Assembly: GCA_023666975.1 (NCBI GenBank)
Contig: JAMPAW010000016.1
Location: 1 to 39,329, forward strand
Source: Clostridium sp.
Lineage (GTDB): Bacteria; Bacillota_A; Clostridia; Lachnospirales; Lachnospiraceae
DNA length: 39,329 nucleotides
Direction of reading: 5' to 3'
Shown here: piece by piece, positions 23,144 to 32,374 of the stretch
Position numbering within the stretch: position 1 is the stretch's first letter
How the letters are laid out: every line of letters begins with the position of its first letter
Program-made: the position numbers and the translations under genes
The notes under the pieces: model-generated
Told to the model about the DNA's origin: nothing
Databases searched by the model: none
The model's input: only the letters and a program-made list of their open reading frames with translations

Positions 23144-24226
23144 ATGGAGAAATTAAATATTGCGATTATTTTCGGAGGACAGTCATCTGAGCATGATATT
23201 TCCTGTATGTCCGTGCAGACGGTTGCCGGAGCGGTCTGCACAGATACATATGATATTACCTATATCGGCATTACAAGAGATGGACACTGGCTTTTAGTGG
23301 ATTCTCTTGAGGATATCGCAGACGGAAGCTGGGTTGAGTCGAAGGCTTCTGTGATTTTGTCACCGGATGCCACCAAAAAGGAGCTTATCCTGTTTTCGGA
23401 ACAGGGTATTTCCACCAGAGGGGTAGATGTCATTTTCCCTGTGCTTCACGGAATGTTCGGAGAGGACGGAACGATTCAGGGTTTGTTTGAAATGGCCGGA
23501 ATTCCCTATGTAGGTTCGGGAGTATTGGCCTCTGCAGTGGCAATGGATAAGGTTTACACCAAAATGCTGGTCAATACTTTGGGGATTGCTCAGGCTGACT
23601 ATGTTCTTGTGCGGACGGCGGATATAATGACGGAGGATTCGGATACAATAGGAATTCAGGTGAAACGGGTAGAAGATAAGCTGGATTATCCTGTATTTAT
23701 TAAGCCCAGCAAAGCGGGCTCCTCTCAGGGCGTGTCCAAGGCACATAACAGGGAAGAATTGATTGCCGGCTTGAAGCTTGCCGCTCAGCATGATACGAAG
23801 ATTTTAGTGGAACGCAATATCGTGGGAAGAGAGATTGAATGTGCTGTCCTCGGCAGCACAGTGAAGCCGGAAGCGTCCGGCGTAGGAGAGATTCTGGCAG
23901 CGGCAGAGTTTTATGACTTTGATGCCAAGTATAGCAGCGAGGATTCCAAGACGGTTATTGCTCCTGAGCTTCCAGCAGGAAAGGCAGAAGAGATTCGGGA
24001 GGCGGCCAGAGCAATATTTTCCGTTGTAGACGGATACGGGCTGGCCAGAGTGGATTTCTTTTTGGAAAAGGATACCGACAGGGTAATCTTCAATGAGATT
24101 AATACACTTCCCGGTTTTACCGCCATTAGCATGTATCCGATGCTGTGGGAGGCAGAAGGAATGAGCCTGGAAGAATTGGTCGAGAAACAGATACAACTGG
24201 CTTTTGAGAGGGGAAAATATGAATAG
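23144..24226 (+). CDS. ddl: D-alanine--D-alanine ligase
   Basis: This 360-residue cytoplasmic ATP-grasp enzyme joins two D-alanines for the peptidoglycan stem peptide. It shows the N-terminal IIFGGQSSEHDISC motif, YVGSGVLASAVAMDK, the ATP-grasp loop FIKPSKAGSSQGVSK, FYDFDAKY in the active-site loop and FNEINTLPGFTAISMYP at the end. An in-frame start at 23111 is less likely; ATG 23144 follows GAAGGGAG. The AKY-type loop favours D-Ala as acceptor over D-lactate, although that is a family rule rather than a measurement. The stop overlaps murI by eight bases, making a peptidoglycan precursor pair. Confidence 0.96.
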   Translation: MEKLNIAIIFGGQSSEHDISCMSVQTVAGAVCTDTYDITYIGITRDGHWLLVDSLEDIADGSWVESKASVILSPDATKKELILFSEQGISTRGVDVIFPVLHGMFGEDGTIQGLFEMAGIPYVGSGVLASAVAMDKVYTKMLVNTLGIAQADYVLVRTADIMTEDSDTIGIQVKRVEDKLDYPVFIKPSKAGSSQGVSKAHNREELIAGLKLAAQHDTKILVERNIVGREIECAVLGSTVKPEASGVGEILAAAEFYDFDAKYSSEDSKTVIAPELPAGKAEEIREAARAIFSVVDGYGLARVDFFLEKDTDRVIFNEINTLPGFTAISMYPMLWEAEGMSLEELVEKQIQLAFERGKYE

Positions 24227-25022
24227 TCCGATAGGTGTTTTCGATTCCGGTGTAGGCGGATTGACTGTGGCGAGAGAGATTATGCGGCAGCTTCCGAATG
24301 AGGATTTGGTATATTTTGGTGATACGGCACGCGTTCCCTACGGTTCCAAATCTAAGAAAACCGTACTCAAATATAGTAAGCAGATTGTCCGTTTCCTGAT
24401 GACAAGGAATGTCAAGGCAATTGTGGCAGCATGTAATACGGCCAGCGCATTGGCTCTTGACGAGATTGCACAGGAGATTAATATTCCCATTATCGGGGTG
24501 GTGAAGCCCGGAGCGCGTATGGCAGTAGAAACCACAGAATCGGGCAATGTGGGTGTTATTGGCACTGCCAGTACAATTAAATCCGGTATCTATAATGATT
24601 ATATTCGGGAATTGAATCCTGAGATTACCGTGGTGAGCAAGGCTTGTCCGTTGTTTGTTCCGCTGGTGGAGGAAGGACTGCTGGAGGATCGGATTACAGA
24701 CGATATTGTTTCACGATATCTGCAGGAGATGAAAGAATATCATGTAGATGTACTGGTGTTAGGCTGTACACATTATCCGCTGATTCGCAATACGATTAAA
24801 CGTTTTATGGGGGAGACTGTGCATTTGGTGAACCCTGCGTTTGAGACCGCCAAGAGCCTGAAAGAGTTGTTGTCAGAGCAACAAATGCTCAATGCGCATA
24901 AGCACAGACCGGAACACCAATATTATGTCAGTGACGGCGTGGAATCCTTTATTTCATTTGCGGATACCGTATTGCCATGCCATGTCACGGATACGCAGGT
25001 TATTGATATAGAAAGTTTTTGA
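24219..25022 (+). CDS. murI: Glutamate racemase
   Basis: This 267-residue cytoplasmic enzyme converts L- to D-glutamate for peptidoglycan. The two catalytic cysteines are Cys72 in AACNTAS and Cys183 in GCTHYPL. IGVFDSGVGGLTVAREI opens the protein and YFGDTARVPYG follows. The start is ATG 24219 inside the end of ddl, after GAGAGGGGA; a TTG at 24204 is in frame but less well placed. Overlap with ddl implies coupled translation. Ten bases separate it from the DUF1934 gene. Confidence 0.96.
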   Translation: MNSPIGVFDSGVGGLTVAREIMRQLPNEDLVYFGDTARVPYGSKSKKTVLKYSKQIVRFLMTRNVKAIVAACNTASALALDEIAQEINIPIIGVVKPGARMAVETTESGNVGVIGTASTIKSGIYNDYIRELNPEITVVSKACPLFVPLVEEGLLEDRITDDIVSRYLQEMKEYHVDVLVLGCTHYPLIRNTIKRFMGETVHLVNPAFETAKSLKELLSEQQMLNAHKHRPEHQYYVSDGVESFISFADTVLPCHVTDTQVIDIESF

Positions 25023-25032
25023 AGGGATTGGT

Positions 25033-25452
25033 ATGACAAAGGAAGTTTTGATTACGATATCCGGTATGCAGTTCAGCACGGGTGATGAACCGATTGAACT
25101 CAAAACACTGGGTAGTTACTATCTAAAAAATGATAAGCATTATGTGCTTTATGAGGAGATGCCGGAGGATAATGTGCCTGTCACGAGAAACTTGGTAAAG
25201 TTTTACGACGGCTATTTTGAGATGACCAAAAAAGGGGGGAATAATTCCTATCTGCTTTTTGAGCGAGGGAAAAAGACTTCCACGGTATATCAGACGATAG
25301 CCGGACCGTTACAGATTGATGCCGTGACCCATGACATGTCCATGGAAGAAACGGACAGTGAACTTAGTGTATATATTCGATATACGTTAGACATTAACTA
25401 CAAATTTGTGTCTGATTGTGAAGTGACATTCAAGGTGAGGGCCAGAAGATGA
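25033..25452 (+). CDS. DUF1934 (YwiB-like) beta-barrel protein
   Basis: This 139-residue protein consists of beta strands throughout with the family pattern: VLITISGMQ near the start, TLGSYYLKNDKHYVLYEE, then YQTIAGPLQIDAVTHDM and a long final pair IRYTLDINYKFVSDCEVTFKV. DUF1934 proteins have a calycin-like fold and commonly sit near cell-wall or argS genes; their function is not known. It follows murI closely and overlaps the methyltransferase gene by four bases, so all four genes from ddl appear to form one transcript. Confidence 0.88.
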   Translation: MTKEVLITISGMQFSTGDEPIELKTLGSYYLKNDKHYVLYEEMPEDNVPVTRNLVKFYDGYFEMTKKGGNNSYLLFERGKKTSTVYQTIAGPLQIDAVTHDMSMEETDSELSVYIRYTLDINYKFVSDCEVTFKVRARR

Positions 25453-26123
25453 AAAAGAGAAAGGGACAAATGCCGAAGTTTTTTCAAAATGACAAATATG
25501 AACAGTTTTTGGGAATCGAGAGCACAGAGATTGTATATAATAACCGATACAATGATGATTATTACCGATATGAGCCTACAAGCTATAGTGGGCTCATTTG
25601 TGCGTTTGACGAATTGGAGAATGTGATGACCCGCCATGACCGTCTGGTGGATTTTGGCTGTGGGAAAGGGAGAGTGCTCTTCTATGTCAATCAGCGTTTT
25701 CAATGTGAGGTTTGCGGAATTGAGGTCGATGAAGAACTCTATGAAAATGCTTTGGATAACCGGGCATATTTTAATACCCGCTTTCGTGGAACCAGTGATT
25801 ATATTGAAATCATAAACGGCAAGGCAGAGGAGTATGAAATCCGTCCGGAAGACAATTTTTTCTATTTTTTTAATCCTTTCGGTATCCGGATTTTTGAACA
25901 GGTAATTGCCAATATTAAGCGCAGCGTACAGGAACACCCGCGAAAAGTCTTTGTGCTGATGTATTACCCGGAGGAGGAATACCGCACCCACATGCGGAAC
26001 AGCCAGTTTAAGCTTTTTCGGATTGTACGGCTTCCGACCTATGAAATGGATTGGGACGAGAAGGTATTAATCTATGAATGGGGACAGGCTCCGGAACAGG
26101 AAATGGCAGATTGGCAGGCATAA
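25449..26123 (+). CDS. Class I SAM-dependent methyltransferase
   Basis: This 224-residue protein has a Rossmann-type methyltransferase core. Motif I is LVDFGCGKGRVLFYV (Asp68 to Val80 region), followed by the acidic end of strand two in CGIEVDEELYENA and the strand FFYFFNPFGIRIFE. The ATGA overlap with DUF1934 shows coupling. Substrate is not predictable: the tail carries no RNA-binding domain, and the long N-terminal region rich in Tyr (YYRYEPTSYSGL) is of a kind seen in small-molecule or protein methyltransferases. It ends the ddl transcript; no clear terminator is seen in the 170 bases that follow. Confidence 0.82.
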   Translation: MKKRKGQMPKFFQNDKYEQFLGIESTEIVYNNRYNDDYYRYEPTSYSGLICAFDELENVMTRHDRLVDFGCGKGRVLFYVNQRFQCEVCGIEVDEELYENALDNRAYFNTRFRGTSDYIEIINGKAEEYEIRPEDNFFYFFNPFGIRIFEQVIANIKRSVQEHPRKVFVLMYYPEEEYRTHMRNSQFKLFRIVRLPTYEMDWDEKVLIYEWGQAPEQEMADWQA

Positions 26124-26170
26124 TTACAAAATCTAGCGTTTGTATCAAAGAAATGGCACAAGATATTTTG

Positions 26171-26199
26171 TTGTGTGAAAATGTTAAAAATGATATACT
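26171..26199 (+). promoter_or_regulatory. Extended -10 promoter of gdpP
   Basis: TTGTGT (26171-26176), 17 bases, TATACT (26194-26199), with TG two bases before the -10 (TGATATACT). It gives a leader of about 90 bases before gdpP. Confidence 0.65.
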
Positions 26200-26293
26200 G
26201 TACGGTGAGTATCGGAATGTGGCAGTCAAGAGGAGACGATGATTTGTACCAGAGTGTGATAACCTTTTCCGATAGGGCAAGAGAGGACGGCTT

Positions 26294-28348
26294 ATGAAAG
26301 AGAGAAATTTACTGCGCAGGGAAATTGAAAAATATATGAGGATTCCTTTTTATCCGGTATTGTTTTTGCTGGTGATGAATGGAATTGTGTATTGGATTGA
26401 TGTGGCCGGAGGGGCAGTCGTATCTGTTTTTCTGGTGGCATATTTAGGAGTCTGTGCGTATGTATATATGCGTAAGCGTTCTAACATGATATCGGATTTG
26501 GTGTCCTACTCCTTTGCGCAGGGTTCGGTACAGAGTGAGCTGATTAAGGAGCTGGCGGTTCCCTATACATTGGTAGACGCTACAGGGCGTGTGCTTTGGA
26601 GTAACCGGGCATTTTATGACATTGTGAAGAGTGATAAGCAGCATATGCGCAAGCACATTCAAAATATATTTACTGATATCACGCTGGAGCTTTTGCAGAT
26701 GGAACCGGAAGAGGATAACCAGAGGATTGTGCATATTTTTCAGGGTAACCGCAATTATCAGGTAGAGATTCGCCGGGTCGGGCTTGACAATCTGCTGTCG
26801 CCGGAATTGCCGGGAGCGCAGGAGGAAGCACTCTTTGCTATTTATCTGAATGACGAGACAGAGCTTGTGGACGCTTTGGCGGAGAAAGAGAAAATTAAGC
26901 TCGTTGCCGGACACATTTATATTGACAATTATGAGGAGGCAATGGATTCCGTCGAGGAGGTGCGGCGGGCGCTTTTGGTTGCCTTGATTGACCGGAAGAT
27001 TACAAAGTATATGCAGACAGCAGAGGCAATCATCAAAAAGCTGGAGAAGGATAAATATATTTTTGTCTGTCAACAGCAGTATTTAGAGCAGCTGCAGCAG
27101 GGTAAGTTTTCACTGCTTGACGAGGTGCGGAGCATTAATATTGGTAACGGGACTCCGGTTACGCTGAGCATTGCGGTAGGTATTGACCCTGATGATGATA
27201 ATTATAAAACTGCTTACGAATACTCTCATATGGCGATGGATTTGGCATTAGGGCGGGGCGGGGACCAGGCGGTTGTCAAAAAGGGCGAGAAGATTATTTA
27301 TTATGGAGGAAAGACGCAGTCTGCCGAGAAGAATACCCGTGTAAAGGCAAGGGTGAAGGCGCATGCGCTTAAGGAGCTGCTGATTACGAAGGATAAGGTC
27401 ATTATTATGGGACATAAGAAACCGGATATTGACTGTCTGGGTTCGGCTATCGGTATCTACCGGCTGGCGACGATGATGGATAAGAAATCGCATATTGTCA
27501 TCAATGAGATAACCAGTTCCATTCGTCCGGCGATGAACAGCTTTATCGGGAACAGTATGTACCCGGACGATATGTTTTACAATAGTGAACAGGCATTAGA
27601 GGCAGTGGACCCCAATACGGTTGTCGTTGTGGTAGATGTCAATCGGCCGACATACACGGAGTGCGAGGAATTGCTGGCACATACTAAGAATATCGTGGTA
27701 ATCGATCATCACCGCCAAAGCGGGGAGATAATCGAGCATGCGACGCTGTCCTATATTGAACCGTATGCTTCCTCTGCATGTGAAATGGTGGCGGAGATTT
27801 TACAGTATAGTATGGATAAACCCAAATTGCGGCCGGCAGAAGCAGATGCCATGTATGCCGGAATTTTGGTCGATACGGATAATTTTGTGACGAAAACAGG
27901 TGTGCGCACCTTTGAAGCGGCTTCTTTTCTGCGGAAGTCCGGTGCAGATATGACCAGGGTCCGCAAGGCATACCGCAGTGATATGGAAAGCTATAAGCAG
28001 TTGTCGGAAGGAGTTGCCAGAGCGGAGATTTATATGGATAATTTTGCCATATCGGATGTCCCGACGGAAGGTGTGGACAGTCCTACGGTTTTGGCGGCAA
28101 AGGTGGCGAATGATTTGTTGGACGTAGACAATGTGCGGGCATCTTTTGTCTTGTCCAAGATAGATGATGTGGTATATATCAGTGCGAGGTCGATAGATGA
28201 TGTCAATGTACAGGTGATTATGGAACATTTTGGCGGAGGCGGCCACGGAACGGTGGCAGGCGCCCAGCTGAAGGACCTAACGATAGAGGAGGCAAAAAGG
28301 CAGATTCGGGAACTGCTTACGACAATGTGGGCAGAGGGTGATTTCTGA
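26294..28348 (+). CDS. gdpP: Cyclic-di-AMP phosphodiesterase GdpP
   Basis: This 684-residue membrane enzyme hydrolyses c-di-AMP, a signal for osmolyte balance and wall stress. Two N-terminal membrane helices (about 18-60) lead to a PAS-like sensor (about 80-160) and a degenerate GGDEF domain (about 175-315, with GRGGDQAVV in place of an active loop). A DHH/DHHA1 phosphoesterase follows. Metal ligands are visible as His374, Asp378 and Asp380 (GHKKPDIDCLGSA) and D471-H472-H473 (IDHHR). The C-terminal GGGGHGTVAGAQL loop is intact, so activity is expected. rplI follows at 60 bases, an arrangement common in Firmicutes (gdpP-rplI-dnaB). Confidence 0.96.
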   Translation: MKERNLLRREIEKYMRIPFYPVLFLLVMNGIVYWIDVAGGAVVSVFLVAYLGVCAYVYMRKRSNMISDLVSYSFAQGSVQSELIKELAVPYTLVDATGRVLWSNRAFYDIVKSDKQHMRKHIQNIFTDITLELLQMEPEEDNQRIVHIFQGNRNYQVEIRRVGLDNLLSPELPGAQEEALFAIYLNDETELVDALAEKEKIKLVAGHIYIDNYEEAMDSVEEVRRALLVALIDRKITKYMQTAEAIIKKLEKDKYIFVCQQQYLEQLQQGKFSLLDEVRSINIGNGTPVTLSIAVGIDPDDDNYKTAYEYSHMAMDLALGRGGDQAVVKKGEKIIYYGGKTQSAEKNTRVKARVKAHALKELLITKDKVIIMGHKKPDIDCLGSAIGIYRLATMMDKKSHIVINEITSSIRPAMNSFIGNSMYPDDMFYNSEQALEAVDPNTVVVVVDVNRPTYTECEELLAHTKNIVVIDHHRQSGEIIEHATLSYIEPYASSACEMVAEILQYSMDKPKLRPAEADAMYAGILVDTDNFVTKTGVRTFEAASFLRKSGADMTRVRKAYRSDMESYKQLSEGVARAEIYMDNFAISDVPTEGVDSPTVLAAKVANDLLDVDNVRASFVLSKIDDVVYISARSIDDVNVQVIMEHFGGGGHGTVAGAQLKDLTIEEAKRQIRELLTTMWAEGDF

Positions 28349-28408
28349 TACGGGCCGGACAGCCATAAGGGTGGTCGTTGGCAGTGTTTGCGAAAAGGAG
28401 GATAAGCG

Positions 28409-28855
28409 ATGGAAGTAATTTTGTTAGAAGATGTCAAAAATGTAGGAAAAAAGGGTGAGGTTGTCAAAGTCAATGACGGCTATGGCCGTAATGTCCTGAT
28501 TAAGAAGAAACAGGCATTGGAGGCAACCGGCAAAAATCTCAATGATTTGAAGCTGAAAAAAGCGAATGATGATAAGATTGCGGCGGAGAATCTGGCAGCT
28601 GCCAAGGAGCTGGGAAAGAAGCTGGAACAATCGGAGATTACTATCGGTATTAAAGTGGGTGAAGGTGGAAGGAGCTTCGGGTCCGTATCCTCTAAGGAGA
28701 TTGCCGAGAGTGTTAAGGAGCAGCTGGGGTATGATGTAGATAAGAAAAAGGTGCAGCTGAAGGACGCCATTAAAGCGGTTGGAAGCTACGAGGTAAAAAT
28801 TAAACTGCACCCGCAGGTGGTGGCAGCCATCAAAGTGAATGTAGTAGGGAAATAG
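28409..28855 (+). CDS. rplI: Large-subunit ribosomal protein L9
   Basis: This 148-residue ribosomal protein binds 23S rRNA near the base of the L1 stalk. The N-terminal domain begins MEVILLEDVKNVGKKGEVVKVNDGYGRN, followed by the long connecting helix and a C-terminal domain ending VAAIKVNVVGK. Length is standard. AAAAGGAGG precedes the start. Its stop lies two bases before dnaB. Confidence 0.98.
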   Translation: MEVILLEDVKNVGKKGEVVKVNDGYGRNVLIKKKQALEATGKNLNDLKLKKANDDKIAAENLAAAKELGKKLEQSEITIGIKVGEGGRSFGSVSSKEIAESVKEQLGYDVDKKKVQLKDAIKAVGSYEVKIKLHPQVVAAIKVNVVGK

Positions 28856-28857
28856 CA

Positions 28858-30201
28858 ATGGACGAAGCAGTGATGAAGAGAATACAACCGAATAGTATAG
28901 AGGCGGAACAATCGGTAATCGGCTCCATGCTGATGGACAGGGACGCTATCGTTGAAGCCGCGGATATCTTAAAAAAAGAAGACTTTTACCACGGTGAGTA
29001 TGGTCTTTTATTTGAGGCGATGATAACGCTGTATAATGAGGGGAAACCGGTGGATTTGCTGACGGTAAGCAATAAGCTGAAGGAGATGGGAGCACCGGAA
29101 TCGATTAGTAACATGGAGTATGCGGCAGATTTGTTGAGTCAGGTGCCTACGTCTGCTCATGCCAGACAGTATGCGCAGATTGTTCAGGACAAATCGACTC
29201 TGCGCAAAATACTGCGTTTTACCGAGAAGACAACGGAGAGCTGCTATGCCGGTTCAATGGACGTGGCCGCATTGCTGGAAGAGTCGGAGAAAGAACTCTT
29301 TGATATTGTTCAGAAGCGGGGAAGCGGTGACCAGTTCCGGCTTATGCAGGACCTTGTGCTTGATGTGCTGGATACGATTGAAGAGTCGGCCAAGAGGGGC
29401 AGCAAGATAACCGGTGTGCCTACAGGATTTATCGACTTGGACGAAAAGCTTACCGGCCTGCACGGTTCGGAGCTGATTTTGATTGCGGCAAGACCTTCCA
29501 TGGGAAAGACGGCATTTGCCCTCAATATTGCTCAGAATGCAGCGATGAAGTATGATGTTCCCTGTGCCGTGTTTAGTCTGGAGATGAGCAGTGAACAGAT
29601 GGTTTCACGTCTGATTGCCATGGATTCGATGATTGATTCGCAGGCTATCCGTACTGGTCAGCTGGCGGATTCAGATTGGGATAAATTGATGGATTCTACC
29701 CAGCGGGTAGGAGGAATGCCAATGTTTATTGATGATACACCGGGTATTACGATTGCCGAGCTGCGCTCAAAATGCCGCAGGTTAAAGCAGAAGCAGAATA
29801 TCGGTCTGATTATTATTGACTACCTGCAGCTGATGAACGGAAGCGGACGTTCGGAGTCCCGCCAGCAGGAGATATCCGATATCAGTCGTTCATTAAAAAA
29901 ACTGGCGAGGGAGTTAGATGTTCCCGTTGTTGCGCTTTCCCAGTTGAACCGTGCAGTGGACAGCAGAGAGGACCATAAGCCGGTTATGTCGGATTTGCGT
30001 GAGTCGGGAGCCATTGAGCAGGACGCTGACGTCATTATGTTTATTTATCGTGATGATTATTATAACAAGGAATCGACCAAGCCGGGAATCGCAGATATTA
30101 TCGTTGCCAAACAGAGAAACGGGTCTACCGGACCTGTGGAGCTTGTATGGTTAGGCAAGTATACTAAGTTTGCGAATAAGGAAAAGTCCGGGAAAAGATA
30201 A
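28858..30201 (+). CDS. dnaB: Replicative DNA helicase
   Basis: This 447-residue hexameric 5'-3' helicase unwinds DNA at the replication fork. The N-terminal helical domain (about 5-150; NSIEAEQSVIGSMLMDRDAI) connects to a RecA-like ATPase. The Walker A is ARPSMGKT (211-218), Walker B LIIIDYLQLM, and the DnaB motif is PVVALSQLNRAV with the arginine-finger region VDSREDHKPVMSDLRESGAIEQDAD. The start follows the rplI stop closely with only a weak AGGGAAA ribosome site, which suggests coupling to rplI. No intein is present. A terminator follows directly. Confidence 0.97.
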   Translation: MDEAVMKRIQPNSIEAEQSVIGSMLMDRDAIVEAADILKKEDFYHGEYGLLFEAMITLYNEGKPVDLLTVSNKLKEMGAPESISNMEYAADLLSQVPTSAHARQYAQIVQDKSTLRKILRFTEKTTESCYAGSMDVAALLEESEKELFDIVQKRGSGDQFRLMQDLVLDVLDTIEESAKRGSKITGVPTGFIDLDEKLTGLHGSELILIAARPSMGKTAFALNIAQNAAMKYDVPCAVFSLEMSSEQMVSRLIAMDSMIDSQAIRTGQLADSDWDKLMDSTQRVGGMPMFIDDTPGITIAELRSKCRRLKQKQNIGLIIIDYLQLMNGSGRSESRQQEISDISRSLKKLARELDVPVVALSQLNRAVDSREDHKPVMSDLRESGAIEQDADVIMFIYRDDYYNKESTKPGIADIIVAKQRNGSTGPVELVWLGKYTKFANKEKSGKR

Positions 30202-30245
30202 AGCACACAAATCCACCCCTGCAGACAGGTGAGTTTGTGTGCTTT
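30200..30245. terminator. Bidirectional terminator between dnaB and pncB-DUF4234
   Basis: Arms AAAGCACACAAA (30200-30211) and TTTGTGTGCTTT (30234-30245) pair fully around an inner CCTG/CAGG stem. A T-rich stretch on either side and the convergent genes indicate use from both directions. Confidence 0.8.
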
Positions 30246-30248
30246 ATA

Positions 30249-30659
30249 TTATACTGGTTTTACTTTTGTTTTTTTCTTGAAATTCCGGTTATATTCGGCG
30301 GCAATTTTGTTCATGTTATGAATGACAAGAAATGTGGAGATAAAAGGTCCTATGATGAAAAAAGTGCCAAATAACCGGATAGCTAACGTGACACCAGGAC
30401 CCGGTTTGATTCGCAAACCCATGTATTCTCCCGTGACCTGTATCCGGTCTGCCAGATAGAAGAACCATACCCAGCGGTAAATCCCCAGCGTAATTAATGA
30501 CAAAAAGCATACAAGGATATAGTTTTTGATTTTTTTGTCTTCCTGATTCATTTCGTTTAAATCCCTTGTGAGCTGGAACCAGAATATAATATTGTAAATG
30601 CCGAAGGTGGGAATCGTAAACAGCAGCAGCTTCCAAAATCTACGGTTTTCTTTAATCAT
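30249..30659 (-). CDS. DUF4234 membrane protein
   Basis: This 136-residue integral membrane protein has three or more helices: LLLFTIPTFGIYNIIFWFQL, ILVCFLSLITLGIYRWVWFFYL and a third near FGTFFIIGPFISTFLVI. The two related TxGIY-x-xxWF blocks, each followed by a charged helix (TRDLNEM), are the hallmark of DUF4234. Its function is unknown. The basic tail KKKTKVKP is cytoplasmic. It starts three bases after the pncB stop with AGAGGGGG upstream, so it is the second gene of that transcript. Confidence 0.85.
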   Translation of the reverse strand: MIKENRRFWKLLLFTIPTFGIYNIIFWFQLTRDLNEMNQEDKKIKNYILVCFLSLITLGIYRWVWFFYLADRIQVTGEYMGLRIKPGPGVTLAIRLFGTFFIIGPFISTFLVIHNMNKIAAEYNRNFKKKTKVKPV

Positions 30660-30662
30660 GTA

Positions 30663-32114
30663 TTATTTCCCCCTCTTGTTTAATAAGTCCATTTTTAAAT
30701 CATATAGCGGTTTGGACAGGTCAACATAGACTTCTTGAGGATTGACCAGACGCCGGGACTCGTCCCATAGCAATCCAAGCTCTTTTTTGCAGTATGCCTG
30801 AATCTCCATTGTTTTTGGCGATTCATAAATACACTGTCCCTTTTTGAAAACCGGAATTAAAATCTCGTTCATCTCATATGTGTCGCCTTTGATGGTAGAG
30901 CGTTTCCATGTATCAATTGGGTGGAAGATTTCCAAATCGCTGGCGGGGTCATATTGCTCGTCGGCAAGGGCAATTAAATCCGCTTTTAATTTGCCGGTTT
31001 CTTTATCAATTATGCGGAATACCGTTTTGTTGCCGGGATTAGTGATTTTAACGGGATTCTCTGACAACTTAATCTTGGCAGTGAAATTCTCCTGTCCTTC
31101 CTTGCGTATGGCAGCAAGCTTATACACGCCGCCGAAAGCGGGGCAGTCGGCAGAGGTAATCAGATTCGTTCCCACACCCCATGAAGTGATAGCGGCACCC
31201 TGTGTCTTTAAGCTGTCAATCAGATATTCGTCCAAATCGGAGGAAGCGGAGATGACGGCGTCAGTAAATCCGGCAGCATCTAACATTTTGCGGGCCTTTT
31301 TGGAGAGGTATGCAAGGTCACCGCTGTCCAGACGGATGCCGTATTTTTGAGAGTGAATGCCAGCAGCTTTCATTTCCTCAAATACCCTGATCGCATTCGG
31401 AACACCGGAGCGCAGGGTATCGTAAGTATCTACCAGCAAAATACAGGCGTCCGGATACATGTCTGCATAGGTTTTAAAGGCAGTGTATTCATCTGGGAAA
31501 CTCATAATCCAGCTATGCGCATGGGTTCCCAGTACAGGGACGTCAAATAACTGGCCGCAGAGCACATTGGAAGTGCCGGCGCAGCCGCCGATAATGGCAG
31601 CCCGTGCACCCAGTGTTCCGGCGTCCGGTCCCTGTGCACGCCGCAGCCCGAATTCCATAATGCCGTCGCCTTTTGCGGCAAAGCAGACGCGGGAAGCCTT
31701 GGTTGCAATCAAACTCTGGTGATTTAATATGTTCAAAATGGCGGTTTCTACCAGCTGAGCCTCCATAATCGGAGCAATTACCTTTACCAGCGGCTCTTGT
31801 GGGAAAACAACACTTCCTTCCGGTATTGCATAAATATCACCGGTAAAGTGAAATCCTGCGAGATATTCCAAAAAATCCTCGCTGAAAATATGCAGTCCTC
31901 TTAAGTAATCAATGTCATCATAAGCAAAAGACAGGTTTTTAACATAGTCGATTATCTGCTCAAGTCCTGCTGTAATCGCATAACCGTTACCGGACGGATT
32001 TTTGCGGTAAAAAGCGTCAAATACAACAATGTCATTACTTTTTTGTTCAAAATATCCCTGCATCATGGTAAGCTCATATAAATCAGTGAGCAGAGTTAAA
32101 TTCTGATACGCCAT
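30663..32114 (-). CDS. pncB: Nicotinate phosphoribosyltransferase
   Basis: This 483-residue cytoplasmic enzyme links nicotinate to PRPP (with ATP) to make nicotinate mononucleotide in NAD salvage. It shows LTLLTDLYELTMMQGYF at the start, the FDAFYRKNPSGNGYAITAGL segment, EFGLRRAQGPDAGTLGARAA, and the phosphate-binding region GIRLDSGDLAYLSKKAR. Length fits the Firmicute form. A frame-open extension reaches 32156, but ATG 32114 is six bases after AAGGAGG and is chosen. The DUF4234 gene follows in the same transcript. Confidence 0.95.
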   Translation of the reverse strand: MAYQNLTLLTDLYELTMMQGYFEQKSNDIVVFDAFYRKNPSGNGYAITAGLEQIIDYVKNLSFAYDDIDYLRGLHIFSEDFLEYLAGFHFTGDIYAIPEGSVVFPQEPLVKVIAPIMEAQLVETAILNILNHQSLIATKASRVCFAAKGDGIMEFGLRRAQGPDAGTLGARAAIIGGCAGTSNVLCGQLFDVPVLGTHAHSWIMSFPDEYTAFKTYADMYPDACILLVDTYDTLRSGVPNAIRVFEEMKAAGIHSQKYGIRLDSGDLAYLSKKARKMLDAAGFTDAVISASSDLDEYLIDSLKTQGAAITSWGVGTNLITSADCPAFGGVYKLAAIRKEGQENFTAKIKLSENPVKITNPGNKTVFRIIDKETGKLKADLIALADEQYDPASDLEIFHPIDTWKRSTIKGDTYEMNEILIPVFKKGQCIYESPKTMEIQAYCKKELGLLWDESRRLVNPQEVYVDLSKPLYDLKMDLLNKRGK

Positions 32115-32144
32115 GGGTTGCCTCCTTATTATATATTCCTCAAT

Positions 32145-32173
32145 AGTGTAGCACATTTGGAAAAGATAGTAAA
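32145..32173 (-). promoter_or_regulatory. Promoter of pncB
   Basis: Reading the reverse strand, TTTACT (32173-32168), 17 bases, TACACT (32150-32145). It places the start of transcription about 25 bases before the pncB ATG. Confidence 0.55.
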
Positions 32174-32242
32174 TGTTGGAAATCTTAAAACTTTCTTAAT
32201 GAATTTTCCTATTCGGGGCAGTGTATAAATATAACTTAAGGA

Positions 32243-32271
32243 TTGATTTTTTATGTTGGTTTTTATATAAT
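32243..32271 (+). promoter_or_regulatory. Promoter of the acyl-CoA synthetase gene
   Basis: TTGATT (32243-32248), 17 bases, TATAAT (32266-32271), about 100 bases ahead of the start. It is back to back with the pncB promoter in the 260-base gap. I see no further element in the leader. Confidence 0.65.
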
Positions 32272-32374
32272 CTACTTTAGCTGGTAAAAGCGTTAAAGCC
32301 TTAAAATGATAATGGTTTGGAGAACAGCGTTCCGATTTGGACAGAAGAATAAATAGGACAAAGGAGAAGGAAAT

